Source: Streptomyces sp. NBC_00236 (lineage in GTDB: Bacteria > Actinomycetota > Actinomycetes > Streptomycetales > Streptomycetaceae). From it: a stretch of DNA of 64,000 nucleotides. The stretch's first letter is position 1, and every line of letters begins with the position of its first letter. Both the position numbers and the translations under genes were made by a program. The stretch is taken from contig NZ_CP108100.1 in assembly GCF_036195045.1 (NCBI RefSeq), positions 1,984,001 through 2,048,000 on the forward strand. Reading direction: 5' to 3'. The notes under the pieces were generated by a model that worked only from the letters and a program-made list of their open reading frames with translations, was not told where the DNA came from and did no database searches. This document shows positions 33,401 to 42,942 of this stretch, piece after piece.

Positions 33401-36400
33401 TCAGGCCTTCGCGGGCTCCGGCTCCTCGGAGGAGGTGGTCTCCTCGGAGGCGGCCGGGGCCGGGACGCCGGCCTTCCTGGCCCGCTTCGCGGCCTTCTTC
33501 TTCGCGCGGCGCTCCTTGAAGAGCTCCACCATCGTGTACAGCGTGGGCACCAGGAGCAGCGTCAGCAGCGTCGAGGTGACCAGGCCGCCGATGACCACGA
33601 CGGCCAGCGGCTTCGAGATGAGCCCGCCCTCGCCGGTGACGCCGAGCGCCATCGGGAGGAGGGCGAAGATCGTCGCCAGTGCCGTCATCAGGATCGGGCG
33701 CAGACGGTGGCGACCGCCCTCGACGACCGCCTCGACCACGCCGAGGCCCTGGGCCCGGTACTGGTTGATCAGGTCGATCAGCACGATCGCGTTCGTCACC
33801 ACGACGCCGATGAGCATCAGCATGCCGATCATCGCCGCGACACCCATCGCGGTGCCGGTGATGAGCAGCAGGCCGATCGCGCCGGTGGCCGCGAACGGGA
33901 TGGAGACCAGCAGGATCAGCGGCTGGACGAGCGAGCGGAAGGTGGCGACGAGCAGCATGAAGACGATCGCGATCGCCGCCAGCATGGCCAGACCCATCTT
34001 CACGAACGCGTCGGCCTGGTCCTCGCTGACGCCGCCGATGGTGGCCGTGGCGCCTTCCGGGAGGTCCAGTGCGTCGATCCTCTTGCTGAGGTCGGTGCTG
34101 ACCGAGCCGGTGTCGTCGCCGAGGGGCTTGGCCGTGATCGTCGCGGCGCGCTGGCCGTCGATCCGGGTCATGGAGACCGGTCCGGGGACCAGCTTCACGT
34201 CGGCGATCGTGCCCAGCTTGACGGGGCCGAGCGGGAGGTTCTTCAGCTCCTCCATCGTGGTGGCCGGGTGGGCCGACTTGATGACGACGTCGCGCTCGGT
34301 GTCGTCCATGATGGCCTTGCCGGACGGGGTGCCGCGCACCGCTCCGGCGACGGCTGCGCCCAGCGTGGCCTGGCTGAAGCCCGCGTCGGCGGTCCTGTCG
34401 TTCGCCGTGACCGAGATCCGCGGGATGCTCTGCGCCAGGTCGCTCTGGACGTCGGTGACGTCCTTGAGCTCCGCGACCTCGGCGCGCACCATTTCGGAGG
34501 CCTTCTTCAGGGTGTCCGCGTCGGCGGCCTTGACCACGACGCTCAGGTCCTGGCTGCCGAAGCCGTCGCCCGCGGCGATGGTGGTGTCACCGATGCCGTC
34601 GAGCTTGCCCAGGGCCGTGTCGATGCGGTCCTGGGCGGCCTCGAAGTCCCCGGAGTCCTTCAGCGTGACCTGGTAGGAGGCCTGGTTGGCTCCCGTGCCG
34701 CCGCCGAAGGCCGCCATGAAGCCGGACGAGCCGACGGTGACCTGGTAGGTCTTGACGCCCTTGTCGTCGGTGAGGACCTTCTCGACCTTCTTGGCCGCCT
34801 CGTCGGCGGCCGCCAGGCTGGTGCCCGGGGTGAGCTCCTGCTTGATGGTCAGGACTTCCTGCTCGCCCTGGTCGAAGAAGGTGGTCTTCAGCAGCGGGGC
34901 CATGCCGAAGGTGCCGATGAGCACGACGACGGCGATGGCGATGCTGGTGATGCGGCGCCGGGTGGCGAAGCGCAGCACCTTCACGTACAGCTGCTGGAGT
35001 TTGCTGCGGGCTTCCTTCTCCTCGGCCTCGCGGCGGGCCTTCTCCGGGTCCTCGGACGTTCCCTTGGGGGCGCGCAGGAACCAGTACGACAGCACGGGGA
35101 CGACGGTCAGCGAGACGATCAGGGAAGCCAGCAGGGCCACCGTGACGGTCAGCGAGAACGGGCCGAGGAGCTGGCCGACCATGCCGCCGACCAGACCGAT
35201 GGGCAGGAAGACGGCGACCGTGGTGAGGGTCGAGGCGGTGACCGCACCGGCCACTTCCTTCACCGCGGCGATGATCGCGGACCGGCGCTCCTCGCCGTAG
35301 CCGAGGTGGCGCTTGATGTTCTCCAGGACGACGATCGAGTCGTCGACGACCCGGCCGATCGCGATGGTCAGCGCGCCCAGGGTGAGCATGTTGAGCGACA
35401 GGTCGCGGGTCCAGAGCACGATCAGCGTGAGGACCACGGAGAGCGGGATGGAGACCGCGGTGACCAGGGTCGAGCGGAGCGAGGCCAGGAAGACCAGGAT
35501 CACGATGACCGCGAAGAGCAGGCCGAGCGCGCCCTCGGTGGTCAGGCCGGAGATCGCCTTGGAGACGGCGGGGCCCTGGTCGGAGACGACGGTCAGCTCG
35601 GCGCCGGCGCCGAGGTCCTTGCGCAGGTCGGGGAGCTTGTCCTTGACGGCGTCGGAGATGGCGACGGCACTGCCGTCCTTGTCCATCGTCGCCATGACGG
35701 CGAGGCTCGGCTTGCCGTTCGTCCGCGTGATGGAGACCGCGGTGGAGGGCTCCTGCTTCACCGTCGCGATGTCACCGACCCTGACCGGCTTGCCGGGCTT
35801 GCCGGTCGCCGGGTTCTGGCCGGTGACCCGCAGGTCCTCGATCTGCCGCAGAGTGGTGAAGGCGCCGCCGACCTGGACGGTGCGGCTCTTGCCCGACTCG
35901 GAGAAGGAACCCGCCGGGACGGTCGCGCCGCCGGCCTGGAGTGCCTGGGCGAGCGAGCCGGCGTTCAGTCCGGCCGCGGCGAGCTTCGCGTCGTCGGGCG
36001 TGATGGAGACCTGGAGGTCCTGCACACCGTCGACGGCGACCTGGCCGACGCCGTCGATGTCCTCCAGGGCGGGGACGACGGTGCGGTCCAGCTGGTCGGC
36101 CAGCGCCTGCTGGTCCTTGTCGGAGGTGACAGCGAGGACGACGGTCGGGATGTCGTCGGTCGAGCCGGCGATGACCTGCGGGTCCACGTCCTCGGGCAGC
36201 TGCGCGCGGGAGCGGTTCACCGCCTGCTGGATGTCCGCGACGAGCTGCTTGGTGCCCTCGTCGCCGAAGTCGAACGTCGCCATGATGACGGCGTTGCCCT
36301 CGCTGGCGGTGGAGGTCATTCCGGTGACGCCGTCGACGGCCTTGATCGAATTCTCGAGCGGTTCGACGACCTGCTTCTCGACCACATCGGGGGACGCACC

Positions 36401-36559
36401 CTGGTAAGGGGCGAGCACCGACACCATCGGGAGTTCGATGGTGGGCAGCAGCTGCTGCTTGAGCTGCGGGATCGCGATCGCTCCGAAGACGAGCGCGACG
36501 ATCGACATCAGCCCGATCAGGGCCCGTTGCGCGAGGCTGAATCTGGACAGCCAGGACAT
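33401..36559 (-). CDS. RND efflux transporter, HAE-1 type
   Basis: A 1052-residue polytopic exporter of the AcrB/SwrC class with two halves, each one helix, a large extracytoplasmic porter loop and five further helices. The proton-relay aspartates are in IGRVVDDSIVVLENIKRH, and the C-terminal half has the matching VNAIVLIDLINQYR segment. The signature PQLKQQLLPTIELPMVSV and the following porter subdomains are typical. No membrane-fusion protein or outer-membrane channel gene is adjacent, as expected for a Gram-positive. Substrate is unknown. It lies 189 bases downstream of a two-component system on the same strand, which may control it. Lys/Ala-rich C-terminal tail. Confidence 0.94.
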   Translation of the reverse strand: MSWLSRFSLAQRALIGLMSIVALVFGAIAIPQLKQQLLPTIELPMVSVLAPYQGASPDVVEKQVVEPLENSIKAVDGVTGMTSTASEGNAVIMATFDFGDEGTKQLVADIQQAVNRSRAQLPEDVDPQVIAGSTDDIPTVVLAVTSDKDQQALADQLDRTVVPALEDIDGVGQVAVDGVQDLQVSITPDDAKLAAAGLNAGSLAQALQAGGATVPAGSFSESGKSRTVQVGGAFTTLRQIEDLRVTGQNPATGKPGKPVRVGDIATVKQEPSTAVSITRTNGKPSLAVMATMDKDGSAVAISDAVKDKLPDLRKDLGAGAELTVVSDQGPAVSKAISGLTTEGALGLLFAVIVILVFLASLRSTLVTAVSIPLSVVLTLIVLWTRDLSLNMLTLGALTIAIGRVVDDSIVVLENIKRHLGYGEERRSAIIAAVKEVAGAVTASTLTTVAVFLPIGLVGGMVGQLLGPFSLTVTVALLASLIVSLTVVPVLSYWFLRAPKGTSEDPEKARREAEEKEARSKLQQLYVKVLRFATRRRITSIAIAVVVLIGTFGMAPLLKTTFFDQGEQEVLTIKQELTPGTSLAAADEAAKKVEKVLTDDKGVKTYQVTVGSSGFMAAFGGGTGANQASYQVTLKDSGDFEAAQDRIDTALGKLDGIGDTTIAAGDGFGSQDLSVVVKAADADTLKKASEMVRAEVAELKDVTDVQSDLAQSIPRISVTANDRTADAGFSQATLGAAVAGAVRGTPSGKAIMDDTERDVVIKSAHPATTMEELKNLPLGPVKLGTIADVKLVPGPVSMTRIDGQRAATITAKPLGDDTGSVSTDLSKRIDALDLPEGATATIGGVSEDQADAFVKMGLAMLAAIAIVFMLLVATFRSLVQPLILLVSIPFAATGAIGLLLITGTAMGVAAMIGMLMLIGVVVTNAIVLIDLINQYRAQGLGVVEAVVEGGRHRLRPILMTALATIFALLPMALGVTGEGGLISKPLAVVVIGGLVTSTLLTLLLVPTLYTMVELFKERRAKKKAAKRARKAGVPAPAASEETTSSEEPEPAKA

Positions 36560-36748
36560 GGGTTAGGTCTCTCTTCTGTGGCTTACGCGGCAGGTGGGCG
36601 GGTAACTCGGGGACAGACCCGGCCCGGGCCGATCGGTATACCGGTCGGCCTCTATACGATCGCTCACCGCCCAGGCCGAATGCGTCGGTCGCAGGTCGCT
36701 TTCCTTATGCCGCGCATACCGCAGCTGGAGTACGCCGCGCCTGCACCC

Positions 36749-37444
36749 TCACTCCACCCGAGGGCGGACCAGGCCCGATTCGTACGCGATGACGACCAAT
36801 TGGGCCCGGTCCCGGGCCCCCAGCTTCGCCATCGCCCTGTTCACATGGGTCTTGACGGTCAGCGGGCTGACCACCAGCCGCTCGGCGATCTCGTCGTTGG
36901 ACAGCCCGCCCGCGACCAGCACCAGCACCTCGCGCTCCCGGGCCGTCAGGGCCTCCAGGCGCGCGGAGTACTCGGCGGCGCCCGGCCCGTCCCCGCCCGC
37001 GCTGCCGCCCTGAGCGAGGAACGTGGCGATCAGCCCCTTGGTCGCGGCGGGCGACAGCAGCGCCTCGCCGCCCGCCGCGATCCGGATGGCGTTGAGGAGT
37101 TCCTCGGGTTCCGCCCCTTTTCCGAGGAAGCCGGAGGCGCCGGCCCGCAGCGACTGCACCACGTACTCGTCCACCTCGAAGGTGGTGAGCATGACCACGC
37201 GGACGTCCGCGAGTTCCGGATCTGCGTTGATCATCCGGGTCGCGGTGAGCCCGTCCGTGCCGGGCATCCGGATGTCCATCAGCACCACGTCGGCGCGCGT
37301 CGAGCGGGCCAGGTCCACGGCCTGTGCCCCGTCCGCCGCCTCGCCGACCACCTGCATGTCGGGTTCCGAGTCGACCAGCACCCGGAACGCGCTGCGCAGC
37401 AGCGCCTGGTCGTCGACGAGCAGCACCCTGATGGCCGGTGTCAT
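36749..37444 (-). CDS. NarL/LuxR-family response regulator
   Basis: A 231-residue regulator: receiver domain (1-120) with acidic pair DD at 11-12, phosphoacceptor D57 in VVLMDIRMPG and the lysine in GKGAEPEE; a C-terminal LuxR helix-turn-helix (about 165-225) with LTAREREVLVLVAGGLSNDEIAERL. It is activated by the kinase encoded immediately upstream, whose stop overlaps its start by 4 bases. Position suggests it controls the RND gene downstream, but this is inference. Confidence 0.95.
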   Translation of the reverse strand: MTPAIRVLLVDDQALLRSAFRVLVDSEPDMQVVGEAADGAQAVDLARSTRADVVLMDIRMPGTDGLTATRMINADPELADVRVVMLTTFEVDEYVVQSLRAGASGFLGKGAEPEELLNAIRIAAGGEALLSPAATKGLIATFLAQGGSAGGDGPGAAEYSARLEALTAREREVLVLVAGGLSNDEIAERLVVSPLTVKTHVNRAMAKLGARDRAQLVVIAYESGLVRPRVE

Positions 37445-38712
37445 ACGTTCTCCCCCGTACGGCCCGCCTCGCCCGGATGGTCCGGCTCCCGCTCACGGGC
37501 CTTGAGGGGCAGGATCGCATGGACCCTGAAGCCGCCGCCGTAACGGGGTCCGGCGGTGAGGGTGCCGCCGAGGGCGGTGACCCGCTCCCTCATGCCGAGC
37601 AGGCCGTGGCCGCCGCGGACGATGTCGCCGCCCGCACCGGCGGCCGTGCCGCGGCCGTTGTCCAGCACCATGACCTCGGCCGTGGCCCCGACCCGTACGA
37701 CGCTGATCTCGGCCTTCGCCCCGGGGCCCGCGTGCTTGCCCACATTGGTCAGCGCCTCCTGGATCACCCGGTACGCGGCCAGGTCCACGGCGGCGGGCAG
37801 CGGCGGGCCGTCCTTCGCCGCGCAGGCCACCTCGACGGGCAGCCCGGCCCGCCGCACGGTCTCCACGAGTTCGTCGAGGACGGCGAGACCGGGGGCGGGT
37901 TCGGTCGGTGCCGCCGGATCGCCGGACTGGCGGAGCAGGCCCACGGTGATCCGCAGCTCGTTGAGCGCGGAGCGGCTGGCCTCCCGGACATGGGCGAGCG
38001 CCTCCTTGGCCTGGTCGGGGCGCCGGTCCATGACGTGGGCGGCGACCCCGGCCTGCACGTTGACCAGGGCGATGTGATGGGCGACGACGTCGTGCAGGTC
38101 ACGGGCGATCCGCAGCCGTTCCTCGGCGACCCGGCGCCGGGCCTCCTCCTCGCGGGTCCGCTCGGCCCGTTCGGCGCGCTCCCTGATCGCGTCGACGAAC
38201 GCCCGCCGGGAGCGGACCGCGTCCCCCGCGGCGCCCGCCATCCCGGTCCAGGCGAAGATCCCGAGGTTCTCCTGGCTGTACCAGGGCGCCGCTCCGAAGA
38301 GCATCGCGGCCGCGGTGAGCACGCCCATGGTGAGCAGCCCGACCCGCCAGGTCGTCGGCCGGTCGGTGCGGGCCGCCACGGTGTAGAGGGCGATGACGGT
38401 GCTCATCACCACGGGGGCCGGCGGATCGGCGGCCAGCAGCTCGACGACGGCGAGCGCTCCGGTGGCGCCGAGCACGGCCATCGGCCGGCGGCGGCGCCAG
38501 ACGAGGGCGAGAGCTCCGAGCGCCATCAGGAGCACGCTGCCGGCAGCGGGCGCGCGGGTGCCGAAAGTGGGCCCGTGGTGCGAGCCCGGGTCGACGAACG
38601 ATCCGACGACCATGGCCACGAACACGGCCAGGGCGAGCGCGCCGTCCAGCGCGAGGGGATGGTCGCGCAGCCAGTTCCGGACGCGCAGAACCCCGGTTCC
38701 GAGAGTGGTCAC
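37441..38712 (-). CDS. Sensor histidine kinase, NarX/DesK (HisKA_3) type
   Basis: A 423-residue kinase with four or five N-terminal membrane segments (about 20-150), then a dimerisation domain with the phosphorylated histidine in RIARDLHDVVAHHIALV and an ATPase domain with an N-box (QEALTNVGKHAG) and G-boxes (VLDNGRG, GHGLLGMRERV). The short loops suggest it senses membrane state or an intramembrane signal. It overlaps its response regulator by 4 bases. A hairpin isolates it from pspAA. Confidence 0.94.
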   Translation of the reverse strand: MTTLGTGVLRVRNWLRDHPLALDGALALAVFVAMVVGSFVDPGSHHGPTFGTRAPAAGSVLLMALGALALVWRRRRPMAVLGATGALAVVELLAADPPAPVVMSTVIALYTVAARTDRPTTWRVGLLTMGVLTAAAMLFGAAPWYSQENLGIFAWTGMAGAAGDAVRSRRAFVDAIRERAERAERTREEEARRRVAEERLRIARDLHDVVAHHIALVNVQAGVAAHVMDRRPDQAKEALAHVREASRSALNELRITVGLLRQSGDPAAPTEPAPGLAVLDELVETVRRAGLPVEVACAAKDGPPLPAAVDLAAYRVIQEALTNVGKHAGPGAKAEISVVRVGATAEVMVLDNGRGTAAGAGGDIVRGGHGLLGMRERVTALGGTLTAGPRYGGGFRVHAILPLKAREREPDHPGEAGRTGENV

Positions 38713-38787
38713 GTCAAGCTACGTTACGGCGTGTCGCGAGGAAATCGGGCCGCGTGGCCGGAGAACCGGCGGAGAGCTCACAGCACG

Positions 38788-38823
38788 GTGCCCCGTGACC
38801 GGCCGGGGCCGGTCACGGGGCAC
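38788..38823 (-). terminator. Terminator of the pspA-pspAA operon
   Basis: A perfect 15-bp stem (GTGCCCCGTGACCGG and complement) with a 6-base loop, 38 bases after the pspAA stop. Confidence 0.8.
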
Positions 38824-38860
38824 GGGGGTGCGGGTGGTGGAGCCTCCGGTCGTCAGCCGG

Positions 38861-39139
38861 TCAGCCGGGAATCAGACCGTCGTCGCTGAGCATGGCGCGG
38901 ACCTCTTCGAGGGTCGCGTCGGGCGACGGCAGGATCAGTTCGGACGGCTCCAGGGAGTCGTCCGGCAAGGGTGTGCCGAGTTCGCGCACCCTGGCGAGGA
39001 GCGCGTGGAGCGTGGAGCGGAAGCCGGGGCCGTCGCCGCGCTCCATTTCGGCGAGCAGTTCGTCGTCGAGCTTGTCGAGCTCGGCGAGATGACTGTCGGC
39101 CAGGACTGCCTGGCCCTCCCCCATGATCCGTACGATCAT
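38861..39139 (-). CDS. pspAA: PspA-associated protein PspAA
   Basis: A 92-residue acidic protein (MIVRIMGEGQAVLADSHLAELDKLDDELL opening, amphipathic helix, then a structured C-terminus ending MLSDDGLIPG) that matches the actinobacterial PspAA family. It lies 9 bases after the pspA stop, the conserved pspA-pspAA pair. It is thought to modulate the envelope-stress role of PspA; the mechanism is not known to me. Confidence 0.92.
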   Translation of the reverse strand: MIVRIMGEGQAVLADSHLAELDKLDDELLAEMERGDGPGFRSTLHALLARVRELGTPLPDDSLEPSELILPSPDATLEEVRAMLSDDGLIPG

Positions 39140-39148
39140 GACGCTGCC

Positions 39149-39946
39149 TTAATCCTTGTCGAACTTGTGCGGGGACCGGGATTGGTCCTGCTGCTGCCCG
39201 GCGTCCTGAGGGCCGCCCTCGATGGCCTGCTTCGAGGTGGAGCCGCCGGCCAGTTCGGCCTTCATGCGCTGCAGCTCCAGCTCCACATCCGTACCACCGG
39301 AGATCCGGTCCAGCTCGGCGGCGATGTCGTCCTTCGCCGTGCCGGTCGGGTCGTCCAGGGCTCCGGAGGCGAGCAGTTCGTCGATCGCGCCGGCCCGTGC
39401 CTGGAGCTGCTGGGTCTTGTCCTCGGCCCGCTGGATGGCCAGGCCGACGTCGCCCATCTCCTCGGAGATGCCCGAGAAGGCCTCGCCGATCCGGGTCTGG
39501 GCCTGGGCCGCCGTGTAGGTGGCCTTGATGGTCTCCTTCTTCGTACGGAAGGCATCGACCTTGGCCTGCAGCCGCTGGGCCGCCAGGGTGAGCTTCTCCT
39601 CCTCGCCCTGCAGCGTGGTGTGCTGCGTCTCCAGGTCGGTGACCTGCTGCTGGAGGGCCGCGCGGCGGGACAGCGCCTCGCGGGCCAGGTCCTCGCGGCC
39701 GAGCGCGAGCGCCTTGCGGCCCTGGTCCTCCAGCTTGGACGTCTGGCCCTGCAGCTGGTTCAGCTGCAGCTCCAGGCGCTTGCGCGAAGTCGCCACATCG
39801 GCGACGCCGCGCCGCACCTTCTGAAGCAGCTCCAGCTGCTTCTGGTACGAGTAATCGAGGGTCTCGCGCGGATCCTCGGCCCGGTCAAGGGCCTTGTTTG
39901 CCTTCGCGCGGAAGATCATCCCCATACGCTTCATGACACCGCTCAT
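39149..39946 (-). CDS. pspA: PspA/IM30 family envelope-stress protein
   Basis: A 265-residue protein of the ESCRT-III-like PspA/Vipp1 superfamily: an amphipathic N-terminus (MKRMGMIFRAKANKALDRAEDP), the conserved DYSYQKQLELLQKVR segment and a long charged coiled coil to about residue 220, then a polar tail rich in Gln and Asp. It binds stressed membranes and forms scaffolds that maintain the proton gradient. The ATG at 39946 is well placed. It is followed by pspAA, 9 bases downstream. Confidence 0.95.
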   Translation of the reverse strand: MSGVMKRMGMIFRAKANKALDRAEDPRETLDYSYQKQLELLQKVRRGVADVATSRKRLELQLNQLQGQTSKLEDQGRKALALGREDLAREALSRRAALQQQVTDLETQHTTLQGEEEKLTLAAQRLQAKVDAFRTKKETIKATYTAAQAQTRIGEAFSGISEEMGDVGLAIQRAEDKTQQLQARAGAIDELLASGALDDPTGTAKDDIAAELDRISGGTDVELELQRMKAELAGGSTSKQAIEGGPQDAGQQQDQSRSPHKFDKD

Positions 39947-40230
39947 GGGCTTCGCGCGCCCCCTTCTGACTCAACCGGTCACCAGCACTCCGACAGAACC
40001 CACAGTACGGGCCCTGTCTCTATTACCGCACTGTTCGAGCAGCGATGGGGTCCTCCCCAAGGACGACTGCCCCCGGTGACCGCTCCAGCCCAGGGAGTAG
40101 GTGACGGTCGGGGAAACAGCCGATGACGCCCGTATCGTCCGGCTCGGACACCAGCAAGGACGCAGGCCGTTGCCGGATCGTTCCCGGCCGGCCCGGTGTC
40201 GTGGCGATCGACCCCGTACCCTTGGGCCTT

Positions 40231-40830
40231 GTGTTCCGTAGCCGCTCCAAGGAAGAGAAGGCCCCCACCGACAAGGTGACGGCGGACCTCTCCAAGACGT
40301 CCCGCGACCCGCAGGCTCCCAAGGGTCGCCCCACCCCCAAGCGAAGCGACGCCCAGTCGCAGCGCCGTCGCGCCTCCAGTGGTGCGCCGCTCGACCGCAA
40401 GGAGGCCATGAAGCGCCAGCGCGAAGCGCGCCGCGTCGACATGGCCAAGCAGCGCGAGGCGCTGGCCAGTGGCGACGAGCGCTATCTGCCGGCCCGCGAC
40501 AAGGGCCCGGTGCGCCGCTTCGTCCGCGACTTCGTGGACTCGCGCTTCTGCATCGCGGAGTTCTTCCTGCCGCTCGCCGTGGTCATCCTGATTCTCAGCG
40601 TGATCCAGGTGCAGGGCATCCAGAACATCTCGCTGCTGCTCTGGCTCGGCGTGATCGTGCTGATCGTCGTCGACTCGATCGGGCTCACCTTCCGTCTGCG
40701 CAAGCAGCTGAACGAGCGCTTCCCCGATACGCCGAAGCGCGGCGCGGTGGCCTACGGGCTGATGCGCACGCTCCAGATGCGTCGGCTCCGGCTGCCGAAG
40801 CCGCAGGTCAAGCGCGGAGAGCGGCCCTGA
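40231..40830 (+). CDS. DUF3043 membrane protein
   Basis: A 199-residue actinobacterial protein: a basic, Ser/Pro/Lys-rich cytosolic half (FRSRSKEEKAPTDKVTADLSK) with a highly basic KRQREARRVDMAKQREAL helix, then two hydrophobic segments (FFLPLAVVILILSVIQV and LLLWLGVIVLIVVDSIGL). The function is unknown. GTG start at 40231; TACCCT ends eight bases before it and there is no ribosome binding site, the leaderless pattern. The ends of this gene and the methyltransferase overlap if the latter starts at a CTG. Confidence 0.9.
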   Translation: MFRSRSKEEKAPTDKVTADLSKTSRDPQAPKGRPTPKRSDAQSQRRRASSGAPLDRKEAMKRQREARRVDMAKQREALASGDERYLPARDKGPVRRFVRDFVDSRFCIAEFFLPLAVVILILSVIQVQGIQNISLLLWLGVIVLIVVDSIGLTFRLRKQLNERFPDTPKRGAVAYGLMRTLQMRRLRLPKPQVKRGERP

Positions 40831-41672
40831 GTACGCATCTCTCCGGTTCGGCCGGCGGCGCGTCCGCGGGCCGGCCGGGTGATGCGGTCTCCGGGTTCTC
40901 CGGGGCCTCGTCGGTGTGGCTGAAGGGGCTCGGCGGACTGCGTAACACGGTGCGCCAGGAGCTGGTCGCCCGACAGCTGGACGAACAGATCGCGGCACGC
41001 TTCCCCGTCGGGCAGCGGCTCCGGATCCTCGACGTCGGCATGGGCCAGGGCACCCAGGCCCTGCGCCTGGCCCGGGCCGGCCACACCGTCACCGGCCTCG
41101 AATCCGACCCCGAGATGCTGCGGGTCGCCCGCGAGGCGCTCGGGGGCGAGCCGGCGGGCATCCGTGAGCGGGTCCGGTTCATCGAGGGCAACGGCCAGGA
41201 CACCGGGGTCCACTTCCTGCCCGGCAGCTTCGACGTGGTGCTCTGCCACGGCGTGCTGATGTATGTCCAGGAACCCGACGCCATGGTGGCCGGTCTGGCC
41301 AGGATGCTGGCGCCGGGCGGTCTGCTGTCGCTGCTCGTGCGGAACGCCGACGCGCTGGCGATGCGGCCCGGGATCGCCGGGGACTGGGACGCGGCCCTGG
41401 CCGCGTTCGACACGGACCGGTACACCAACCGCCTCGGACTCTCCGTGCGCGTGGACCGGCTCGACGCCCTCACGGCCACGCTCGCCGGGATCGCGGCACC
41501 ACTGCACGCCTGGTACGGGGTGCGGATCTTCACGGACAACGTGGGCAACGACGTGGAGCTGCCGTCGGCGGCGGAGCTGGAGCGGGTGCTCGCGGCGGAG
41601 GACCGGGCAGGACGGACGGATCCGTACCGCGGAGTGGCCGCGTTGCTCCATCTGTGCGGGGTGCGGGGCTGA
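40827..41672 (+). CDS. SAM-dependent class I methyltransferase (possible CTG start)
   Basis: A Rossmann-fold methyltransferase with motif I DVGMGQGTQALRLA, LESDPEML, and FDVVLCHGVLMYV (motif IV-like). The substrate is unknown; the overall pattern resembles the tRNA uridine-modifying CmoA/CmoB-type and generic class I enzymes. From the first conventional start (GTG, 40914) it is 252 residues. The CTG at 40827 would give 281 residues, overlaps the DUF3043 stop as CTGA, and has GGAGAG six bases upstream. The extra residues (STHLSGSAGGASAGRPGDA) are low-complexity. I favour the CTG on the strength of this ribosome site. Confidence 0.85.
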   Translation: MSTHLSGSAGGASAGRPGDAVSGFSGASSVWLKGLGGLRNTVRQELVARQLDEQIAARFPVGQRLRILDVGMGQGTQALRLARAGHTVTGLESDPEMLRVAREALGGEPAGIRERVRFIEGNGQDTGVHFLPGSFDVVLCHGVLMYVQEPDAMVAGLARMLAPGGLLSLLVRNADALAMRPGIAGDWDAALAAFDTDRYTNRLGLSVRVDRLDALTATLAGIAAPLHAWYGVRIFTDNVGNDVELPSAAELERVLAAEDRAGRTDPYRGVAALLHLCGVRG

Positions 41673-41761
41673 GACGCCCGGCCGGACAACTCCCCGGCCG
41701 GGGCTCCCCTGCCGGGTGAACCCAACAGGCCACCAACCGGGTTGAAAGCAATAATCCGGAC

Positions 41762-42853
41762 ATGGATGCCTTTCACTCCCACAGCCGTGTGCGCCGGCTG
41801 CTGCTGCCTCTGTCCGCAGGTGTCTGCGCGATCGCGCTGGTGAGCGGTTGCTCCGACTCAAATTCCAGCACCTCGAACGCCGCCGCGACGAAGTCCGGAC
41901 AGACCCAGCAGGGCTCGGCCTCGAAGGCCACCGGCGATCTGCAGAACGACTACCAGACCGTCATCAACAACGTGCTTCCGTCGGTGGTGCAGATCGACGC
42001 CTCCGACAGTCTGGGCTCGGGCATCGTCTACGACGCCAAGGGCCACATCGTCACCAACGCCCACGTCGTCGGTGACGAGAAGACCTTCAAGGTCACCGTG
42101 GCGAACGGCGAGAAGGTGATGAGCGCCGCGCTGGTGGCCGCCTACCCCGAACAGGACCTGGCCGTCATCAAGCTGGACGACGTCCCGGAAGGGCTGAAGC
42201 CCGCGAAGTTCGGCGACTCGGAGAAGGTCGAGGTCGGCCAGATCGTGCTGGCCATGGGCTCGCCGCTCGGGCTGTCCAGCAGCGTCACCCAGGGCATCGT
42301 CTCGGCCCTCGGCCGGACCGTGAGCGAGAGCCGCTCGGGCGGCGGCACGGGCGCGACCATCGCGAACATGGTGCAGACCTCGGCGGCGATCAACCCGGGC
42401 AACAGCGGGGGCGCGCTGGTGAACCTGAACAGCGAGGTCATCGGCATCCCGACGCTCGCCGCGACGGACCCCCAGATGGGTGACAGCGCGGCGCCCGGCA
42501 TCGGCTTCGCGATCCCCGTCTCGATGGTGAGGACCGTCGCCGACCAGATCATCAAGGACGGCAAGGTCACCGACTCCGGCCGGGCGGCCCTGAACATCAC
42601 GGGCCGCACGGTCGTCGACGACAGCTACAAGCCGGCGGGCGTCGCGATCGTCAGTGTGGCCAAGGACGGCGCGGCCGAGAAGGCGGGGCTGCGGGCCGGC
42701 GACATCATCACCAAGGTCGGCGACGCGCCCGTCACCACGATCACGTCCCTGTCGGAGGCCCTGGCCTCGGACAAGCCGGGCGAGAAGGTCACCGTGACGT
42801 ATCTGCGCAGCGATGCGGAGAAGACGGCGGAGGTCACGCTCGGCGAGATCTGA
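41762..42853 (+). CDS. HtrA/DegP-like serine protease lipoprotein
   Basis: A 363-residue exported protease: lipobox LVSGC (cysteine near residue 30), a polar linker, a trypsin-fold domain with the triad in TNAHVV (His), DLAVIK (Asp) and NPGNSGGAL (Ser), and a C-terminal PDZ domain (about 285-360, AGLRAGDIITKVGD). Such proteins degrade or refold damaged envelope proteins. It lies next to psp genes and an HtrA role in envelope stress fits. The ATG at 41762 begins MDAFHSHSRVRR. Confidence 0.94.
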   Translation: MDAFHSHSRVRRLLLPLSAGVCAIALVSGCSDSNSSTSNAAATKSGQTQQGSASKATGDLQNDYQTVINNVLPSVVQIDASDSLGSGIVYDAKGHIVTNAHVVGDEKTFKVTVANGEKVMSAALVAAYPEQDLAVIKLDDVPEGLKPAKFGDSEKVEVGQIVLAMGSPLGLSSSVTQGIVSALGRTVSESRSGGGTGATIANMVQTSAAINPGNSGGALVNLNSEVIGIPTLAATDPQMGDSAAPGIGFAIPVSMVRTVADQIIKDGKVTDSGRAALNITGRTVVDDSYKPAGVAIVSVAKDGAAEKAGLRAGDIITKVGDAPVTTITSLSEALASDKPGEKVTVTYLRSDAEKTAEVTLGEI

Positions 42854-42900
42854 TCCGGGTGGACGCAGCCGCAGGCGCTCCGTCCACCGCAGCGCAGTCC

Positions 42901-42930
42901 GCCGGGCGGGCCCTCACGGGTCCGCCCGGC
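42901..42930. terminator. Hairpin between htrA-like gene and small convergent gene
   Basis: A 13-bp stem (one G-U pair) with a 4-base loop between stops at 42853 and 42943. Confidence 0.7.
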
Positions 42931-42942
42931 GGCCGTTGCGGC

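Noticed and set aside
33707..37543. 1278-residue open frame on the plus strand
   Set aside because: It is antisense to the RND transporter and response regulator; composition is that of a high-GC shadow frame with no domain.
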